Below are positions 46,317 through 55,792 of a DNA stretch of 64,000 nucleotides, piece by piece. The stretch lies in NCBI GenBank assembly GCA_017617065.1, contig JAFZWP010000004.1, positions 98,225-162,224 of the forward strand, in the 5' to 3' direction. The notes beneath the pieces were generated by a model. That model saw only the letters and a list, made by a program, of their open reading frames with translations. It had not been told where the DNA came from and made no database searches. Position 1 is the first letter of the stretch. The number at the start of each line of letters is the position of its first letter. Source of the stretch: Bacilli bacterium. Lineage in GTDB: Bacteria > Bacillota_I > Bacilli_A > ML615J-28 > CAG-698. Both the position numbers and the translations under genes were made by a program.

Positions 46317-46862
46317 TTATTTATCTTTTGGATTAATAATGTAGTAATACATTAAATCATGATATTTATCATGATAATATATTTCATCTTTTCTAATCCC
46401 TTCATAAACCATTTTGCATTTTTCCATTACTCTTTTAGAAGCAATATTTTCTAAAAAGCAAGATGCGCATACTTTATGAATACCTAAAGAAAAGAAAAAT
46501 TCAATAAATTTATTTAAAGCTTCGCTTACATAACCATTATTCCAGTGTTTTTTACCAATGGCATAACCAACTTCTACTGTATTAAATCTTTGATTAGGAT
46601 CATTACATTGTAATATCATACCAATAGTCTCACTTGTTTTTTTTAAAACAATTGCGCAAAAATAACGATTGTTATTTAAGCAATAATCTATAATTTTATC
46701 TAATCTAGATTCACTTACATCTTCTTGATAATTATCTACGAAATACTTAAGCACATCTTTATCATGATTTATATTTATAAAGATATCATCTTTATCAGAT
46801 GGCTTCATAAATCTAATGATTAGTCTATTAGTTTCTAATACAATGTCAGGATTAAAGTCCAT
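46317..46862 (-). CDS. GNAT acetyltransferase, RimJ/RimL type
   Basis: 181 residues. LETNRLIIRFMKPSD opens the fold. GYAIGKKHWNNGYVSEALNK is the acetyl-CoA-binding motif A region. VCASCFLENIASKRVMEKCK is the next strand-helix pair. Acetylates an N-terminal or small-molecule amine; substrate unknown. I use ATG 46862, with GGGGAAAG upstream. Longer frames would run into the preceding gene. Confidence 0.85.
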   Translation of the reverse strand: MDFNPDIVLETNRLIIRFMKPSDKDDIFININHDKDVLKYFVDNYQEDVSESRLDKIIDYCLNNNRYFCAIVLKKTSETIGMILQCNDPNQRFNTVEVGYAIGKKHWNNGYVSEALNKFIEFFFSLGIHKVCASCFLENIASKRVMEKCKMVYEGIRKDEIYYHDKYHDLMYYYIINPKDK

Positions 46863-46876
46863 ATCTTTCCCCATTT

Positions 46877-47275
46877 TTATAATGATTGTACTAATAAAGC
46901 AAATAATAAAATATAATCTACAATTAACACAGCCATTCCAACCCAACTTATGACTTTAATGCCACGAGTTGTTTTTGAATGCCTTCCAAAAGCAGTTAAA
47001 ACCATACCACAAACACCAAGAGGTATTAATAATAAGAAAATAAAATAATCAGCAAATTCTTTTACATAATCAATTAGCTTTATTAATATGTAACTTGCTA
47101 CATACAAACCAATTGATATTCCAAATCCAAGAGTAGGAATTGTTGGATTAATTGTTTCTTCTTGCTTTTCCTCTCTAACTATTTGTTCTTCTTCTAATAC
47201 TTCTACTTTTTCTCCACAATAAGGGCAGAATGTAGCCTTATCATCAATTTCTCTTCCACACTTTTTACAAACCAT
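46877..47275 (-). CDS. Zinc-ribbon membrane protein
   Basis: 132 residues. An N-terminal zinc ribbon (C3-x2-C6 and C17-x2-C20: KKCGREIDDKATFCPYCGEK) is followed by an acidic linker and three membrane helices (about 49-66, 76-95, 110-130). Such zinc-ribbon membrane proteins are common in Firmicutes; no function is assigned. Its ATG is preceded by AAGGAGG. Confidence 0.75.
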   Translation of the reverse strand: MVCKKCGREIDDKATFCPYCGEKVEVLEEEQIVREEKQEETINPTIPTLGFGISIGLYVASYILIKLIDYVKEFADYFIFLLLIPLGVCGMVLTAFGRHSKTTRGIKVISWVGMAVLIVDYILLFALLVQSL

Positions 47276-47294
47276 TTTGTTCCTCCTTTATAAA

Positions 47295-48923
47295 TTACAT
47301 CCATTCATCATTATCATTAATCCAAACTAAGCCAATATGTTTCATATATTTAGCTACTTCTCTATTTGGATCATCACTAAATTGTTTATAAGCTATCTTA
47401 GCATCTATTTTATTCTTTGGATTAAAGATATATTTTGGTGGATATATAATATCATGTGCATCTAACATTGGTCCAAAATCAATTACACGCTTTTCAAAAT
47501 CGTTATAATCTTTTAAGTCCTTCTTTGTCCAGTTAATTTCACTAATAGCCATTAATCTTGGATATAAATTGAATTCCATCTTGCGTCTATTACGAATATA
47601 TTCTGTCCAAACAGGGGCCTCAATTCCAATGATTTGATTTTCATATTTTGGATCAATTCCTACTGTTTCTAAATCAACTGAATAAAATATTGGTAAATCT
47701 TTTTGGCTATATAAATGATTCATATATAAATGATCATGACTAGTAATTACTATATTATTACCTTTTTCAAGCCATCCTAAAACGCCATTTTCACTTACTT
47801 TACCAATCCAATATTGAATTAAAGTATTTCCATCTAAGTTTGATGCTTCAATTGCTTCATTCCAAGCAACCATTGTTTTACCTTTTTTATTTAAATAAGC
47901 TAATACTTGGTTATTAAAATATCCTTGTAAATCATTTTCGCATTTTAAACCAAGTTCTTTAATCTTAGCTTGGCATTTAGGGCAAACTTTCCATGCATCT
48001 TTTGGTACTTCATCACCACCGATATGGAAATATGGGCCCGGGAATATTTTAACTAATTCATCAATGATATCATAAATGAATTTATATAATGCATCCCCTC
48101 CGCAACATCCAATTGTTTTACTTACTCCATATCTACTCCAAACACTAGTTGCTTCGCCTTTACATGAAATTTCTGGGTAAGATGCAATTGCTGCTACTAA
48201 ATGGCCAGGCATTTCAATTTCTGGTACTACGGTAATATGAAGTCTAGCAGCATAATCTACAATCTCTTTTGCTTCTTCTTGGGTATAATATTTACCTCTA
48301 CCATATTCGTGGTTATCATATGGCTCTTTTCCTTCGTAATAACCAACTAAATTAAGCGCTACTTTTTCTCTAATTGAACCTACTTGAGCAAGTTTTGGAT
48401 ACTTTTTAATTTCAATTCTCCACCCTTGATCATCAGTAAAGTGCCAGTGGAATCTATTTAGTTTAAGTAGAGCCATCATATCAAGTTGTCGTTTTATCAT
48501 AGCAACACTTGAAAAATGTCTAGAACAATCTAACATAAATCCACGGTATGCAAATCTAGGATAATCATGGATATATAAGCATGGTATAACTATTTCTTTT
48601 TCCCCTTTATGTGTATCTAGTTTTGCTAGTTGCCTTAGCGTTTGAATAGCATAAAATGCTCCCGTATCACTAGATGCTACAATCTTTATTTGATGAGGTG
48701 TAATAGTTAGTTCGTATTCTTCATCTTTAAATTCTTTATTCTTATTAAATTTAATGCCTCCAAGTCGATCAACACTTAATTTAAATCCTAAATATTCTTC
48801 TAATAAATCGTTTAAATACTTTTGTGTATCTGTAAATTTACCACTTATAACACAACTATTATTCAATAAAAACTTACCATGTTTTTTAACTAACTCTACA
48901 GGTTTTGGAATAATATTAATCAT
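47295..48923 (-). CDS. Beta-N-acetylhexosaminidase, GH20
   Basis: 542 residues without signal peptide. An N-terminal GH20b-like domain is followed by a barrel: RFHWHFTDDQGWRIEIKKYP, then the catalytic pair D304-E305 in HIGGDEVPKDAW, and NTLIQYWIG. It removes terminal GlcNAc or GalNAc by substrate-assisted catalysis. It is cytoplasmic as predicted, so imported chito- or glycan fragments are the likely substrates. No sugar transporter lies next to it. Confidence 0.92.
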   Translation of the reverse strand: MINIIPKPVELVKKHGKFLLNNSCVISGKFTDTQKYLNDLLEEYLGFKLSVDRLGGIKFNKNKEFKDEEYELTITPHQIKIVASSDTGAFYAIQTLRQLAKLDTHKGEKEIVIPCLYIHDYPRFAYRGFMLDCSRHFSSVAMIKRQLDMMALLKLNRFHWHFTDDQGWRIEIKKYPKLAQVGSIREKVALNLVGYYEGKEPYDNHEYGRGKYYTQEEAKEIVDYAARLHITVVPEIEMPGHLVAAIASYPEISCKGEATSVWSRYGVSKTIGCCGGDALYKFIYDIIDELVKIFPGPYFHIGGDEVPKDAWKVCPKCQAKIKELGLKCENDLQGYFNNQVLAYLNKKGKTMVAWNEAIEASNLDGNTLIQYWIGKVSENGVLGWLEKGNNIVITSHDHLYMNHLYSQKDLPIFYSVDLETVGIDPKYENQIIGIEAPVWTEYIRNRRKMEFNLYPRLMAISEINWTKKDLKDYNDFEKRVIDFGPMLDAHDIIYPPKYIFNPKNKIDAKIAYKQFSDDPNREVAKYMKHIGLVWINDNDEWM

Positions 48924-48990
48924 ACTAGACTCCTCGTTTTAATTAATTACACTCTAAATTATACATTTAATCATTATTTTATTCAACTTA

Positions 48991-49019
48991 TTGAGAATTT
49001 ATCATTTGTGTTTTATAAT
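48991..49019 (+). promoter_or_regulatory. Promoter of the GDPD gene
   Basis: TTGAGA, 17-nt spacer, TATAAT, ending 21 nt before the chosen ATG. Confidence 0.7.
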
Positions 49020-49040
49020 GGATATATAAAGGAGTTAAAT

Positions 49041-49799
49041 ATGGAAAAAAGAAATTTATACGGAACTTGGGTAACTACAAAAGCAATCGCCCATAGAGGC
49101 TTTCATGATAATAATACCGATGCCCCTGAAAACTCTTTAGCAGCTTTCAAGCTAGCAATTGAAAATGATTATGCTATCGAAATGGATGTCCAAATGAGTA
49201 GTGATGGCGTATTAGTAGTATTTCATGACGACAGTCTAAATAGAGTTTGTGGAGTGGAAGGAAAGATCGCCCAGACTCCAATTGAAGAATTAAAAAAATA
49301 TCATTTATATAATTCAAACGAACAAATACCAACTATGGAAGAATTCTTAAACCTAATTGATGGTAAAGTTCCTCTTCTAATCGAAGTAAAAGATCATGCT
49401 AGCATTGGTGAGTTAGAACAAAAATTAACTGATATGTTACATAAATATAAAGGCGAATTCATTATTGAATCATTTAATCCTTTTATTATTAAATGGTTTT
49501 ATCAAAATGCACCTGAATTTGTAAGAGGGCAACTATCATCTAACTTCAAAGGTGAAAACTTAGCTTGGTACAAAAAGATATTATTACGTCATATGGTATT
49601 TAATAGATCTAATCATTCTGAATTCATTGCATATGACGTAAAAGACATCAAACGTCCACAAATCAAACGCATCAAAAAGAAAATGCCAGTTTTAATGTGG
49701 ACAGTGAGATCGCCAGAACAAATTGATGAATATCGTGAATATTTCGATAACATCATCTTCCAAGATTTTAAACCAAGAGATTTCTTTAATGATAAATAA
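49041..49799 (+). CDS. Glycerophosphodiester phosphodiesterase
   Basis: 252 residues. AHRG with DAPENSLAAFKLAI, EMDVQMSSDG and VFHDDSLNR give the complete GDPD active site, and LIEVKDH the later strand. It hydrolyses glycerophosphodiesters to glycerol-3-phosphate and an alcohol, feeding PlsY-type lipid synthesis. No signal peptide. ATG 49041 is used because AAAGGAG lies just upstream; the longer frame starts inside the promoter. Confidence 0.93.
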   Translation: MEKRNLYGTWVTTKAIAHRGFHDNNTDAPENSLAAFKLAIENDYAIEMDVQMSSDGVLVVFHDDSLNRVCGVEGKIAQTPIEELKKYHLYNSNEQIPTMEEFLNLIDGKVPLLIEVKDHASIGELEQKLTDMLHKYKGEFIIESFNPFIIKWFYQNAPEFVRGQLSSNFKGENLAWYKKILLRHMVFNRSNHSEFIAYDVKDIKRPQIKRIKKKMPVLMWTVRSPEQIDEYREYFDNIIFQDFKPRDFFNDK

Positions 49800-49803
49800 A
49801 AAG

Positions 49804-49830
49804 AAGCGAATCAAAAATGATTCGCTTTTT
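49804..49830. terminator. Bidirectional terminator
   Basis: Stem AAGCGAATCA / TGATTCGCTT (49804-49813, 49818-49827) with A- and T-runs on either side. Lies between the GDPD gene and the convergent acidic-protein gene. Confidence 0.85.
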
Positions 49831-49831
49831 A

Positions 49832-50569
49832 TTATTTTTCATCTTTATTAATGATATATTTAAAGATTCTTTTAATATCTTTGGCATCCATAAATGGATA
49901 TAGGCAATCAATATTAACATATTGATAATTACCTTTAATATATTCATTAGTGAATTTAGATAAACATTCTTTCGATACAAATGGTACTATTTTTCTAATA
50001 ACTTTATTCTTTTCTTTCTTTTCAATCGCATTAATAAATAATAAATCACAATCATCTGTACAAAAGAAAGGCATAATAGTAACTAGATTAATACCTTTGT
50101 ATTCTTCATCACCATCTACAATCTTTAATGCAACTTCGTGTAAATCTTCTTCATCCATATAAGGAATCATTTTATATAATCTAGACATTTTAGATTTAGG
50201 ATTAGATGATTCATCTTTAAAGAAGTCAGCGATTGAGGAAAATGTTGCTTTAATTTCTTCTTTATTAATTCTTTTTTCGATTTTATCGCCTAAGTCATTA
50301 AGCTTACGGCCTATTTTTTGGAAGAATTTTTCATCTTCTTCGTCTTCTTCAGCACTAGCTTCATATACTTCTTCTTCATCTTCATCTAATTCTTCATCTT
50401 CTATTTCTTCTTCATCACTTTCAAGCTCATCAAGATAATCATAGAAATCATCTTTTTCATCTTCATCAGTAAATACTAGTCCAGTTTTATCATCTAGAGC
50501 TACAGCTGCATCGAAGCTAATTTCTTTATAAATTACTTTACCATCTACTATTGTTCTATTTAAAATCAT
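49832..50569 (-). CDS. Acidic protein with C-terminal helical repeats, unknown
   Basis: 245 residues. N-terminal 30 residues form a strand-rich start; residues about 34-80 are almost all Asp/Glu. The C-terminal part has about four related units of near 30 residues: LYKMIPYMDEEDL, TIMPFFCTDDCDL, KIVPFVSKECL and LYPFMDAKDI, each followed by a helix. They look like short helical (HEAT-like) repeats. Its start overlaps the stop of the XRE regulator by 4 nt, so the two are co-translated. I do not recognise the family. Confidence 0.6.
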   Translation of the reverse strand: MILNRTIVDGKVIYKEISFDAAVALDDKTGLVFTDEDEKDDFYDYLDELESDEEEIEDEELDEDEEEVYEASAEEDEEDEKFFQKIGRKLNDLGDKIEKRINKEEIKATFSSIADFFKDESSNPKSKMSRLYKMIPYMDEEDLHEVALKIVDGDEEYKGINLVTIMPFFCTDDCDLLFINAIEKKEKNKVIRKIVPFVSKECLSKFTNEYIKGNYQYVNIDCLYPFMDAKDIKRIFKYIINKDEK

Positions 50570-51018
50570 TTTTGTTCTCCTTTTCTTAAATACTTTTGTT
50601 CTGTTGGAGTGAGTTTTGGATATAATTCTAAAAGGTTGGTTGTTATTCTTTTCTCACTAATCGCTTTTAAGACCATCATTCTTTCAAGCGGTGATAATTG
50701 ATAAAAGATATTTGGGATATTTACTTTTAATTTATTATTAATTATTGATTCAATAATAAATAATCTATTTTGTCCTCTAAATATATTTTCTTCATCCACA
50801 TCCACATCTTCATCTAAACAAAGCAAATCATCAATCGATATTTTAAATATCCGTGACATCTTTATTAGATCATCAGTTGATGGAATACCAATTCCGTTTT
50901 CCCATTTACTAACGAGTTGACGGGTAACAAACAACATACAGGCTAAATCGTCTTGAGTTAAATTCAACTTCTTGCGACTAGTCGATATTTTTTTACCAAC
51001 CTTTACAAAATCAATCAT
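50566..51018 (-). CDS. XRE-family transcriptional regulator
   Basis: 150 residues. Helix-turn-helix LTQDDLACMLFVTRQLVSKW (about 19-38), then FKISIDDLL. The C-terminal half contains FYQLSPLERMMVLKAI and LLELYPKLTPTEQKYL, whose LxPxL pattern resembles the repeats of the downstream acidic protein. Together they look like a regulator and its partner. AAGGAGAG precedes the ATG; a TATAAT box lies about 20 nt further up. Confidence 0.8.
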   Translation of the reverse strand: MIDFVKVGKKISTSRKKLNLTQDDLACMLFVTRQLVSKWENGIGIPSTDDLIKMSRIFKISIDDLLCLDEDVDVDEENIFRGQNRLFIIESIINNKLKVNIPNIFYQLSPLERMMVLKAISEKRITTNLLELYPKLTPTEQKYLRKGEQK

Positions 51019-51092
51019 TTTTCTCTCCTTACAACTCCATTATATAGTATTTATTTAAGGAGTCACGCAACGCTAAGTTGCATAAGTTTTGA

Positions 51093-52358
51093 TTATTTAC
51101 ACATGCTAGCTACAGCAGCTCCAATTAGATTACGACCTCTTCCATCAAATAATTTATATTCGATATGATAATTATCAAGTATTTGCTTTAAATAATCATT
51201 AAATGATTCTTTAAATGTAGGGAGCTTATAAAATGTAGATCCCTCGATTATAATACCAATCTTTTTATCATTTGATTTAATAGCGAAAGCAGCAATTGTA
51301 CAAGCTACAATCTTACTAGCTCTATTAATTAATGCATAAGCTATTTTTTTAAAAGTTTCTATATCATTATCTGTTTCAAAGCATTTATCTAAATCATAAT
51401 TTAAGCCAGATAAATACATACTAACTAGTGGTAATTCGAAATCTTTATAATTTATTAAATGTGTATTCTTAGATAATAGTCCTTCTTCAATTGCTTTGCT
51501 AACTGCTTTATAAATTAGACTAGCTAAATACCTACCGCTACTCATCTTTTCAGTTAATGCTTCGTTTCTTAATGCTGACTCATTAGTAAGTTCATCATCA
51601 AAAACGCCTCTCGTAAAACCACTAAAGTTACCAGTTTCGGTATTAATAATCATCATACCATCTTTTAAATCATTGAATTTCTTAATATTATTAGTATCTT
51701 CTATATAGCAACAATTAAACCCAGTGCCATATATTGCCCCTACATATTTATTAAATTCATGATTTAAATCTAGCGTTTTACCACCAAGCAAGACGGCTGT
51801 TGTATCATTTAATACAACTATTTTTCTTTCTTTATTCGAATATTTCTTGATGGCAGCTAGTAAGCTTGCCCCCACATATTTACCAACTACTTCTTTGGCT
51901 TTGATTTCTTTGGCCCAAGCAACTAGTTTTCCATCGAGACTAGCATCCATTGCTACTTGATAAGAAAAACAAAAACCAATATTTGTGGCTTTATCTAAAT
52001 AAGGAACGCATCTATATGCAATATAATCAAAGAATTCATTAGATGAATATTCTCTATCAATTCCAGGCATCTTATCTTCACTAACTTCGCTAACCAAAAA
52101 GTCACATCCATCAAATGAAGCTAATCCTACTCTTAAATTAGTTCCCCCAGCATCCACTACAATTACTTTTTCACCAATTTTTAAATCAATATTAGGGTTT
52201 AAAAATGTAGGGATCATTGGGATTGAACACTCTTCAATAGTATTAAATTTATTTAGACCTTTGTTAATTTCGCTTTTAAAATTATCAAGAGCTAAATCGA
52301 TATTAATATCACTTGAATCCATTTTATATTTTTTTAGGAATTCATTAACACTTGTCAT
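51093..52358 (-). CDS. Hexokinase, eukaryote-like family
   Basis: 421 residues. VVDAGGTNLRVGLA (phosphate-1, about 67-80), FCFSYQ, catalytic D185 in VLNDTTAVLLGG, GTGFNCCYIE (211-220) and NTETGNFSGFTRG follow the eukaryotic hexokinase pattern more closely than bacterial GlkA or ROK kinases. It phosphorylates a hexose with ATP, probably glucose. The start overlaps the SGNH gene end by 14 nt, making a mutS2-SGNH-hexokinase unit. Confidence 0.85.
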   Translation of the reverse strand: MTSVNEFLKKYKMDSSDINIDLALDNFKSEINKGLNKFNTIEECSIPMIPTFLNPNIDLKIGEKVIVVDAGGTNLRVGLASFDGCDFLVSEVSEDKMPGIDREYSSNEFFDYIAYRCVPYLDKATNIGFCFSYQVAMDASLDGKLVAWAKEIKAKEVVGKYVGASLLAAIKKYSNKERKIVVLNDTTAVLLGGKTLDLNHEFNKYVGAIYGTGFNCCYIEDTNNIKKFNDLKDGMMIINTETGNFSGFTRGVFDDELTNESALRNEALTEKMSSGRYLASLIYKAVSKAIEEGLLSKNTHLINYKDFELPLVSMYLSGLNYDLDKCFETDNDIETFKKIAYALINRASKIVACTIAAFAIKSNDKKIGIIIEGSTFYKLPTFKESFNDYLKQILDNYHIEYKLFDGRGRNLIGAAVASMCK

Positions 52359-53349
52359 TAATAATCTCCTCTATCATTTTAATTAATATACTTGCTATTT
52401 GGTGGTGGCTATCTAAACTCGGATGTGTTGATACCCCTTTAGTATCCCCTTCAATAAACGCTTCATGCAAATTAAATAAATCTTTTTCTTTTAAGAATAA
52501 TTCGTGCATTGGTTTATAATTATGGACTTCCTTCATAACTCCATAAATCATCACAATTGGTACATTTGGATATAAACTATTAAGGTTAGTTAATAATTTA
52601 TGATAATCATTTTGAAATTCTTCTAGTAACTCATTATTAGTTTTGCCAATTTCACCAGTATAAGTATAGTAATGAGAGTCATTACAACCTAAACTAATTA
52701 ATATTACTTTAGGATTTACTTTTGTTAAATCATAAGGAATATCTTCAATTACAGCTACTTTATCATAATATTTAAGTAATGGGCGCCTCATTGGTGTAGT
52801 CCATGGGGAAAAAGATAGTCCCCAACCACTACCACTTAAAATATTTGGGCTTAAATTAAAATGTTTTGCAACCAAATAAGCAAATCCATTCAACCCATCT
52901 GTATCATCAAGTGTCTTTTCATCATCAACATTACCTAAATTACCAAAAGCTGAGACTGTGGAATCACCATATACTAATAAATCATAATCGTATATTGGTT
53001 TATCTAAAAAATAGCCATCAATTTCTAAATTAGAGATAATTACATGCGATTCAATAGCTTCACTAACCTTAAATATCTTAATGTTATGATTTTTATCAAC
53101 TTCGCTACAATTTAGCTTAAATTCTTGCATTTGTGGCCCAAATTTGAGCTCAACTGGCTTTTTATCATCATTGTCAATAATTACACGTACCCAAGCTCTA
53201 GCCTGTTGGCCAATTTTGGCTTGAAGGGAAATAGAGGCCATTTTACCCCTAAAATTAAATTCAATACCGCTAGCTGTATTATAAAGATATAATTTATCAT
53301 CATTATAATAATAACGGCCGTGAATAAATAATTTGTTTAAATCAATCAT
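52345..53349 (-). CDS. SGNH/GDSL esterase, CE2-like
   Basis: 334 residues without signal peptide. An N-terminal beta-sandwich (about 1-115, beginning FIHGRYYYNDDKLYLYNTAS) is joined to an SGNH hydrolase: GDS in VYGDSTVSAFGN, Gly in SGSGWG, Asn in LGCND, and a D-x2-H in HPSLDSHHQ. The layout is that of carbohydrate esterase family 2, which removes acetyl groups from sugars. It overlaps mutS2 by 4 nt upstream and hexokinase by 14 nt downstream, which suggests a link to sugar use. Confidence 0.8.
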   Translation of the reverse strand: MIDLNKLFIHGRYYYNDDKLYLYNTASGIEFNFRGKMASISLQAKIGQQARAWVRVIIDNDDKKPVELKFGPQMQEFKLNCSEVDKNHNIKIFKVSEAIESHVIISNLEIDGYFLDKPIYDYDLLVYGDSTVSAFGNLGNVDDEKTLDDTDGLNGFAYLVAKHFNLSPNILSGSGWGLSFSPWTTPMRRPLLKYYDKVAVIEDIPYDLTKVNPKVILISLGCNDSHYYTYTGEIGKTNNELLEEFQNDYHKLLTNLNSLYPNVPIVMIYGVMKEVHNYKPMHELFLKEKDLFNLHEAFIEGDTKGVSTHPSLDSHHQIASILIKMIEEIINDKC

Positions 53350-55673
53350 TCTTTAAACTCCACGATTGTGGCTCCTTGGCCACCTTCTCCATCGCCACCA
53401 TAGCGGAATGATGCCACATTTTTATTAGCTTTTAGTTTTTCTTGAACAAGTTTACGGACAGTTCCTGTGCCAAATCCATGAATGATAGTTACTTGGTGAA
53501 GTCCAGAATACATTGCTTCATCTAAATAAGCATCGATTTTATCTTTAGCTTCTTCATATCTCATGCCTCTTAAATCAAGTTTAAGTGACACTTGTTTACG
53601 TGGTATAAAAGTACTTTGAGCTTTGGTTTTCACATCAATTTCTGCATCTACATGTGATAATCTTAAATCACTCTTTTCAAGTTTCATTGTGGCATTACCG
53701 ATAGATACATTGAATTTGTCATTACCTAAATCTTTAATGACTTTGCCATAGCATTCATATGACTTAACATATACGCTATCACCAACTTTAATTTCTTCTC
53801 TTCTAGGTAAGTCGTTTGATGCAATATATCCATCTTCTAACATATTAGCTTTATGTTTTAAGTTAGCTAACTCTGGCAAGCTTACGCTTTTTACAGTTTT
53901 TAATTCGGAAATTAAATCATTAACTTCTTCCATTTTCTTTTCAAGCATCAATCTTGCATCTTTATTAGCTTTTGCGATAATTGATTCTTCACTAGCCATA
54001 ATTTCTTCTAGTTTCTTAGTTTGATCTTTAAGCTTTTGATTTAATTCTAGTTTAGCTTTATCTAATTCTTGAATTTTCTCATCAAGCATCTTAGATTGCT
54101 TAACAAGCTTATCTAACATAACATTTAGATCATCACTTCTAGAGAATACATAATCTTGGGCTTTATCGATTACATCTTTATTTAGACCTAAGTTTCTTGC
54201 GATATTAATGGCATTACTCATTCCCGGAATACCAATCAATAAGCGATAAGTAGGCTTTAGTGTTACTTCATCAAACTCAACACTTGCATTAATGATATCT
54301 TGCGAGTTATAAGCATGCATTTTTAGTTCTGAATAATGTGATGTAGCTACTACTAAACAGTTTTTCTTTAGTAAATAATCAAATATCGATATAGCTAGAC
54401 TAGATCCTTCTAAAGGATCCGTTCCACTTCCAAGTTCATCTAGTACTACTAGTGAATTATTAGTAACATTGTCCATAATATCAATTACATTCTTTAGGTG
54501 TGATGAGAATGTAGATAGATTGGCTTCAATGCTTTGTTCATCACCGATATCTGCATATACATTATCAAATATCATAATGTCAGAGTCTTCATCAACAGGC
54601 AGTAACATTCCAAATTTAACCATTAAAGAAAGTAAACCAATTGTTTTAAGTAAAACTGTCTTTCCACCAGTATTAGGACCAGTAATAATAATACCTTTAT
54701 AATCTTTACCAATGATTATATTGTTTGCAACTACTTTACTAACATTAAGTAGTGGATGCTTTGCACTCATTAGGCTAACAATCCCAGAGTTATTAATTCT
54801 TGGCTTTGTACAATTAAGTCTAATAGCATATTTTGCTTTCGCAAATACAATATCAAGCTTTACAATCTCTTCATATGAAAAAGATAATTCATCATAGAAT
54901 TCTGCAATTCTAAAAGATACTCCTCTTAAGATATTATAAATTTCATCTTTTTCTTCTTCATATAAACGATTTAGCTTATTTGATGCTTCAAATACGGCAA
55001 TTGGTTCAATAAATACCGTTTCACCTGATGCTGATTGGTCATGAATTATACCTTTAACCATATTCTTATAATCATTCTTAACAGGAATTACATATCTCTC
55101 ATTCCTAACAGTCACAATTGATTGACTTAGTTTATCACCATTTTTAGAAATAAACTCTTGAAGTTTAGATTTAATTGCATTATCTGCTTCTTTGATCTTC
55201 TTACGAATATCTTTTAAAGCTGGGCTAGCCGAATCTTTAATTTCCCCATAAGGAGTAATTATTTCTTTAATTCTTAAATTTAAGTCTTTTGGATAAGTAA
55301 TTGATTTAATTACCGCGCTAAATAATGGGCTTTCGATTTTATAATTATCTAGTTTTTCATTATAAACATATAAATCTCTAATCGTATCTAAATAATTAGA
55401 AACACTAGCAAGTTCGTGCTCGTTTAATACGCCTGCTTTATTTACTTTAGATAAATATAAGCCAACATCATCACTAAAATGGATGGGGATAGATCCCATC
55501 CTATTTTTTAATATAACAGCTTCATCTACAATATTTAAATTATAATTAATATAATCTAAATCATTAGACAAGCTTCCTTCACTAATTATTTGTTTACTTT
55601 TTGATAAAACTGCTTCTTCTGAAAGTAAGTCTAATATTCTATCAAATTCTAAAAGCTTCGCATATTTATCCAT
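53346..55673 (-). CDS. mutS2: Endonuclease MutS2
   Basis: 775 residues, usual length. Core and clamp helices, then ATPase with GPNTGGKT (K338), LDELGSGTDPLEG and the signature STFSSHLKN; a coiled-coil, a KOW-like segment, and a C-terminal Smr nuclease domain (LDLRGMRYEEAKDKID; HGFGTGTVRK). MutS2 blocks recombination and acts on collided ribosomes in Bacilli. First gene of the unit with the SGNH esterase and hexokinase. Confidence 0.95.
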   Translation of the reverse strand: MDKYAKLLEFDRILDLLSEEAVLSKSKQIISEGSLSNDLDYINYNLNIVDEAVILKNRMGSIPIHFSDDVGLYLSKVNKAGVLNEHELASVSNYLDTIRDLYVYNEKLDNYKIESPLFSAVIKSITYPKDLNLRIKEIITPYGEIKDSASPALKDIRKKIKEADNAIKSKLQEFISKNGDKLSQSIVTVRNERYVIPVKNDYKNMVKGIIHDQSASGETVFIEPIAVFEASNKLNRLYEEEKDEIYNILRGVSFRIAEFYDELSFSYEEIVKLDIVFAKAKYAIRLNCTKPRINNSGIVSLMSAKHPLLNVSKVVANNIIIGKDYKGIIITGPNTGGKTVLLKTIGLLSLMVKFGMLLPVDEDSDIMIFDNVYADIGDEQSIEANLSTFSSHLKNVIDIMDNVTNNSLVVLDELGSGTDPLEGSSLAISIFDYLLKKNCLVVATSHYSELKMHAYNSQDIINASVEFDEVTLKPTYRLLIGIPGMSNAINIARNLGLNKDVIDKAQDYVFSRSDDLNVMLDKLVKQSKMLDEKIQELDKAKLELNQKLKDQTKKLEEIMASEESIIAKANKDARLMLEKKMEEVNDLISELKTVKSVSLPELANLKHKANMLEDGYIASNDLPRREEIKVGDSVYVKSYECYGKVIKDLGNDKFNVSIGNATMKLEKSDLRLSHVDAEIDVKTKAQSTFIPRKQVSLKLDLRGMRYEEAKDKIDAYLDEAMYSGLHQVTIIHGFGTGTVRKLVQEKLKANKNVASFRYGGDGEGGQGATIVEFKE

Positions 55674-55742
55674 ATACTACCTCACTATATAACCATTATA
55701 CATTAAATATAAACATTTTTCATTACGTTTTATAAAATGGCT

Positions 55743-55771
55743 TTGAAATTATTTATTCTTTCTTATATAAT
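55743..55771 (+). promoter_or_regulatory. Promoter of rnhC
   Basis: TTGAAA, 17-nt spacer, TATAAT, ending 21 nt before the ATG. Confidence 0.75.
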
Positions 55772-55792
55772 AAAATTGAGAGGTATGTTTTT

